Part shown: positions 61,842 to 64,000 of the stretch, one piece after another
How positions within the stretch are numbered: the stretch's first letter is position 1
Layout: each line of letters opens with the position of its first letter
Source: Actinospica sp035493475
GTDB taxonomy: Bacteria > Actinomycetota > Actinomycetes > Streptomycetales > Catenulisporaceae
Reading direction: 5' to 3'
DNA length: 64,000 bases
Assembly: GCA_035493475.1 (NCBI GenBank)
Contig: DATJIF010000112.1
Coordinates: 124,001-188,000, forward strand
Position numbers and translations under genes: made by a program
The notes under the pieces: model-generated
Databases searched by the model: none
Told to the model about the DNA's origin: nothing
What the model saw: only the letters and a program-made list of their open reading frames with translations

Positions 61842-63013
61842 CCGAACGACCGGTGCGGGTGCTCTACTGGTTCACCCAGCCCACGCCGTACGCGGTGGCG
61901 CGCTTCAACGCGGCCTTCGAGCGTCCGGAACTCGAGTTCCACGCCGTCTTCTCGCGGGTGCGCGAGCCGGACCGGTCCTGGGACGTGGACGAGTCCGGGT
62001 GGAAGTTTCCCGCCTCCTACCTGGGGCGGATCAAGGTGCCGATCAAAGAACTGCGAGAGTTGCGCCCGGACGTGTTCATCCTGGAGAACGACCGCTGGAA
62101 CCTGGCCCTGGGCGCGCTGGTCGGCTTCGCCGTCTCCCAGCGCGTGGCGTTCCGGGTGCTGCCCAACTTCGACGCATGGTCGCACCGCACATGGTGGCGC
62201 GAGCTCGGCAAGAACGTGCTGTTCAGAGCGGTTGACGGAGCCAAGGTCCCCGGTCCGGACGGGGCCGCGCTCGCGGTTCGGTACGGACTGCCGCCGGAGC
62301 GCGCCACCGTGGTCACCCAGTCGATCGATGTGGCGCACTACGGGAGAGCACGCGACATGCCGGCTCAGGAGCGCCGGCGGCGTCGCGCGGAACTGGGACT
62401 GTCCGGGTGCGTCTTCCTGTACGTGGGGCGGATCTGGAAGGGCAAGGGACTCGACGAGTTGTTCGAGGCCTACCGGCGGGTTCGCACGACCGGCGAGGAC
62501 ATCAGCCTCCTCATCGTCGGCGACGGCGTGGACCGCGAGCGCTACGCGGGCCGGGAGGCGGCCACGCCGGGCGTCACGTTCGCGGGATTCGTCCAGCCGG
62601 CCGCGCTGCCGGAGTGGTACGCCCTCGGCGACGTCATGGTCTTTCCCACCCACGGCGATCCCAACGGACTGGTGGTGGAGGAGGCACTCAGCGCCGGCCT
62701 GCCGGTGATCGTCTCCGACGCCGCCGGCGACATCAGGGCCCGTGTTCCGGACTCCGTCGGCCGTGTCTTCCCGGTGGGCGACGCGGACGCCCTGACCGAG
62801 GCGATGACAGCCCTGGCGGAACCGGAGGTTCGGGAGAGCCTGGCCCGCCGGGCGCCCGCCTGGGCGGCGTGGAAGAACGACGCACGCTACGCGGAGGATC
62901 TGGCCCGCTTCGCCCGCGACCTGATGGCGACCCCGCGCCGGCGTACGCCGCTGCGCTTCGCGGGCGCCACGGTCGGCCGGGTAGCGGCCGGGTGGGGACG
63001 GCGGAGCGGATGA
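61838..63013 (+). CDS. Family 4 glycosyltransferase 3
   Basis: 391 residues, GT-B fold: RVLYWFTQPTPYAVARFNAA, VTQSIDVAHYG, LYVGRIWKGKGLDELFEAYR, LLIVGDGVDRERYAG and THGDPNGLVVEEALSAGLPV (EX7E-type). A different branch from the other two GT4 proteins of the operon. GTG 61838 overlaps the previous stop and the end overlaps the membrane-protein gene (ATGA). Confidence 0.92.
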   Translation: MTERPVRVLYWFTQPTPYAVARFNAAFERPELEFHAVFSRVREPDRSWDVDESGWKFPASYLGRIKVPIKELRELRPDVFILENDRWNLALGALVGFAVSQRVAFRVLPNFDAWSHRTWWRELGKNVLFRAVDGAKVPGPDGAALAVRYGLPPERATVVTQSIDVAHYGRARDMPAQERRRRRAELGLSGCVFLYVGRIWKGKGLDELFEAYRRVRTTGEDISLLIVGDGVDRERYAGREAATPGVTFAGFVQPAALPEWYALGDVMVFPTHGDPNGLVVEEALSAGLPVIVSDAAGDIRARVPDSVGRVFPVGDADALTEAMTALAEPEVRESLARRAPAWAAWKNDARYAEDLARFARDLMATPRRRTPLRFAGATVGRVAAGWGRRSG

Positions 63014-64000
63014 CGGCGCCCGCGGCCATTTCGGAAACCGCCTATCCTCCTGCGGTGCCTGACGCGACCCGTGGACGATGGGCCGCCCTCGCGACGGGGT
63101 GGGCGATCGGCGCCGCCCTCGCGGCCGACGGCGCGGGGGTCGTCCTGCTGGCGACGGCCAACGCCAGATCCAGAGCCGGGGCGTCCGGCGGCTATCTCCT
63201 GTTCTGGGCCGGACTCGCACTCATCTTCGTGCCGAGCGCCGGGTTCCTCCTGCTGTCCCGGGGCGGCCGGGGTGCACGGCTCACCGTGGCCGTGGGCTTC
63301 GGGCTCGCGCTGTATCTGGCGAAGGTCGTCTACGAGCCGACGGCGTTCACCTATCACGACGAGTTCGCCCACTACCGGAACGCCGCCAACCTGCTGGCCT
63401 CCGGTCAGCTCCTCGGCTACAACCCGCTGATCCGCGCCACCGGCTACTATCCGGGCCTGGCCGTCGCGACGGACGCGCTCGTGCGCTTGACCGGGCTTTC
63501 CGTCTACACCAGTGGCCTGATCCTGATCGGCTGCGCGCGGCTGATCCTGGTCGGGGCGCTGTTCCTGCTCATCGACGAACTCCTCGATTCCCCCCGGGCC
63601 GCCGGTGCGGCCGTCCTGGTGTACGCGGCGGGCCCCAACTTCCTCTACTGGGACGCCCAATACGCCTACGAGTCGCTGGCCCTGCCACTGGCCGTACTCG
63701 CCGTCTTCTTCCTGGCGCGCCGACGCGGCCGGCCACCGGGCACCGCCGCCGTCCTGTGCAGCCTGGCGGTGGCGCTCGCCGTAGTGGCCACCCACCACGT
63801 GACCGCTTGGGCACTGGCCGCGCTCCTGGCGGCCTGGGCGGCGGCCGGATGGTGGCGCCGCCGTCGTTCCGGCGGCGCGGCGGCGGAAACCGCGGAATTC
63901 GCACCGACGGTCCCGGCCGCGGCGACCTCCGGCGCGGCCGTGGCGTGGGTGGCGACCGTGGCACCGATCACCGTCGCCTACCTCGGCCCCGTACTGACGG
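63010..64000 (+). CDS. Multi-pass membrane protein, GT-C/polymerase-like, cut by window end
   Basis: 330 residues are seen with no stop before the window ends. ATG 63010 overlaps the stop of the preceding glycosyltransferase, so it is the next gene of the operon. At least six hydrophobic helices are visible, with a large loop after helix 3 holding the acidic YHDEFAHYRNA segment. A paired-acid DE in the first outer loop of a many-helix protein is usual for GT-C enzymes using lipid-phosphate sugars. It could be the acceptor of the sugar made by the GT2 enzyme at 54702. A Wzy-type polymerase is the alternative. A basic, Ala-rich loop follows helix 7. Confidence 0.7.
   Translation, partial: MTAPAAISETAYPPAVPDATRGRWAALATGWAIGAALAADGAGVVLLATANARSRAGASGGYLLFWAGLALIFVPSAGFLLLSRGGRGARLTVAVGFGLALYLAKVVYEPTAFTYHDEFAHYRNAANLLASGQLLGYNPLIRATGYYPGLAVATDALVRLTGLSVYTSGLILIGCARLILVGALFLLIDELLDSPRAAGAAVLVYAAGPNFLYWDAQYAYESLALPLAVLAVFFLARRRGRPPGTAAVLCSLAVALAVVATHHVTAWALAALLAAWAAAGWWRRRRSGGAAAETAEFAPTVPAAATSGAAVAWVATVAPITVAYLGPVLT

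Overview
The window is very GC-rich (well over 65% by eye). It has GTG and TTG starts, tightly overlapped stop/start codons (GTGA, ATGA, TGATG) and typical actinobacterial gene families, so it is chromosomal DNA of a filamentous-type actinomycete. The genus cannot be fixed from sequence alone.

Positions 1-8000 look like ordinary chromosome: the tail of a HAD phosphatase, a GNAT acetyltransferase diverging from a TetR regulator over a perfect palindrome, a TldE/TldD protease pair, a CDF metal exporter, a DHA2-type drug exporter with its divergent TetR regulator, and a tRNA-Val(CAC). A short degenerate stretch follows the tRNA.

Positions about 8.4-54 kb read as one large, unusual natural-product locus. 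It starts with a heterodimeric ABC exporter whose two subunits have complementary degenerate ATP sites. NRPS parts follow, mostly as separate proteins: two free carrier proteins, two free adenylation domains, two free condensation domains (one with its catalytic His replaced by Gln), two type II thioesterases, an A-PCP-C protein, an A-PCP protein, MbtH and a KS-AT-ACP-aminotransferase-C megaenzyme. Precursor and tailoring genes include an arginine:X amidinotransferase, two membrane diiron desaturase/hydroxylases, a valine-pyruvate-type aminotransferase, a capreomycidine-synthase-like aminotransferase, a lone EctB-type diaminobutyrate aminotransferase, a SyrP/TauD-like 2-oxoglutarate oxygenase, a methyltransferase and a metallophosphoesterase. 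A caspase-fold (CHAT/gingipain-like) protein with a C-terminal zinc ribbon sits inside the NRPS operon. No integrated releasing thioesterase is visible.

In the middle of this locus is a complete mycofactocin operon, mftA-B-C-D-E-F (32.6-37.5 kb), with the precursor ending in IDGMCGVY. A mycofactocin-coupled-type SDR (13.2 kb) and a GMC oxidoreductase resembling MftG (47.7 kb, translationally coupled to the megaenzyme) lie in the flanking NRPS/PKS operons. The likely reading is that a redox cofactor pathway and a peptide-polyketide assembly line are physically interwoven, perhaps because a tailoring oxidation needs mycofactocin.

Positions 54.7-64 kb form a second plus-strand operon joined by overlapping stop/start codons: a family 2 glycosyltransferase, a TupA-like ATP-grasp ligase, a DapF-like epimerase, three family 4 glycosyltransferases, a lipid-linked-sugar flippase, a nucleotide-sugar epimerase, and a multi-pass membrane protein that runs off the window. 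This looks like synthesis of a cell-surface or exopolysaccharide polymer carrying amino acids.
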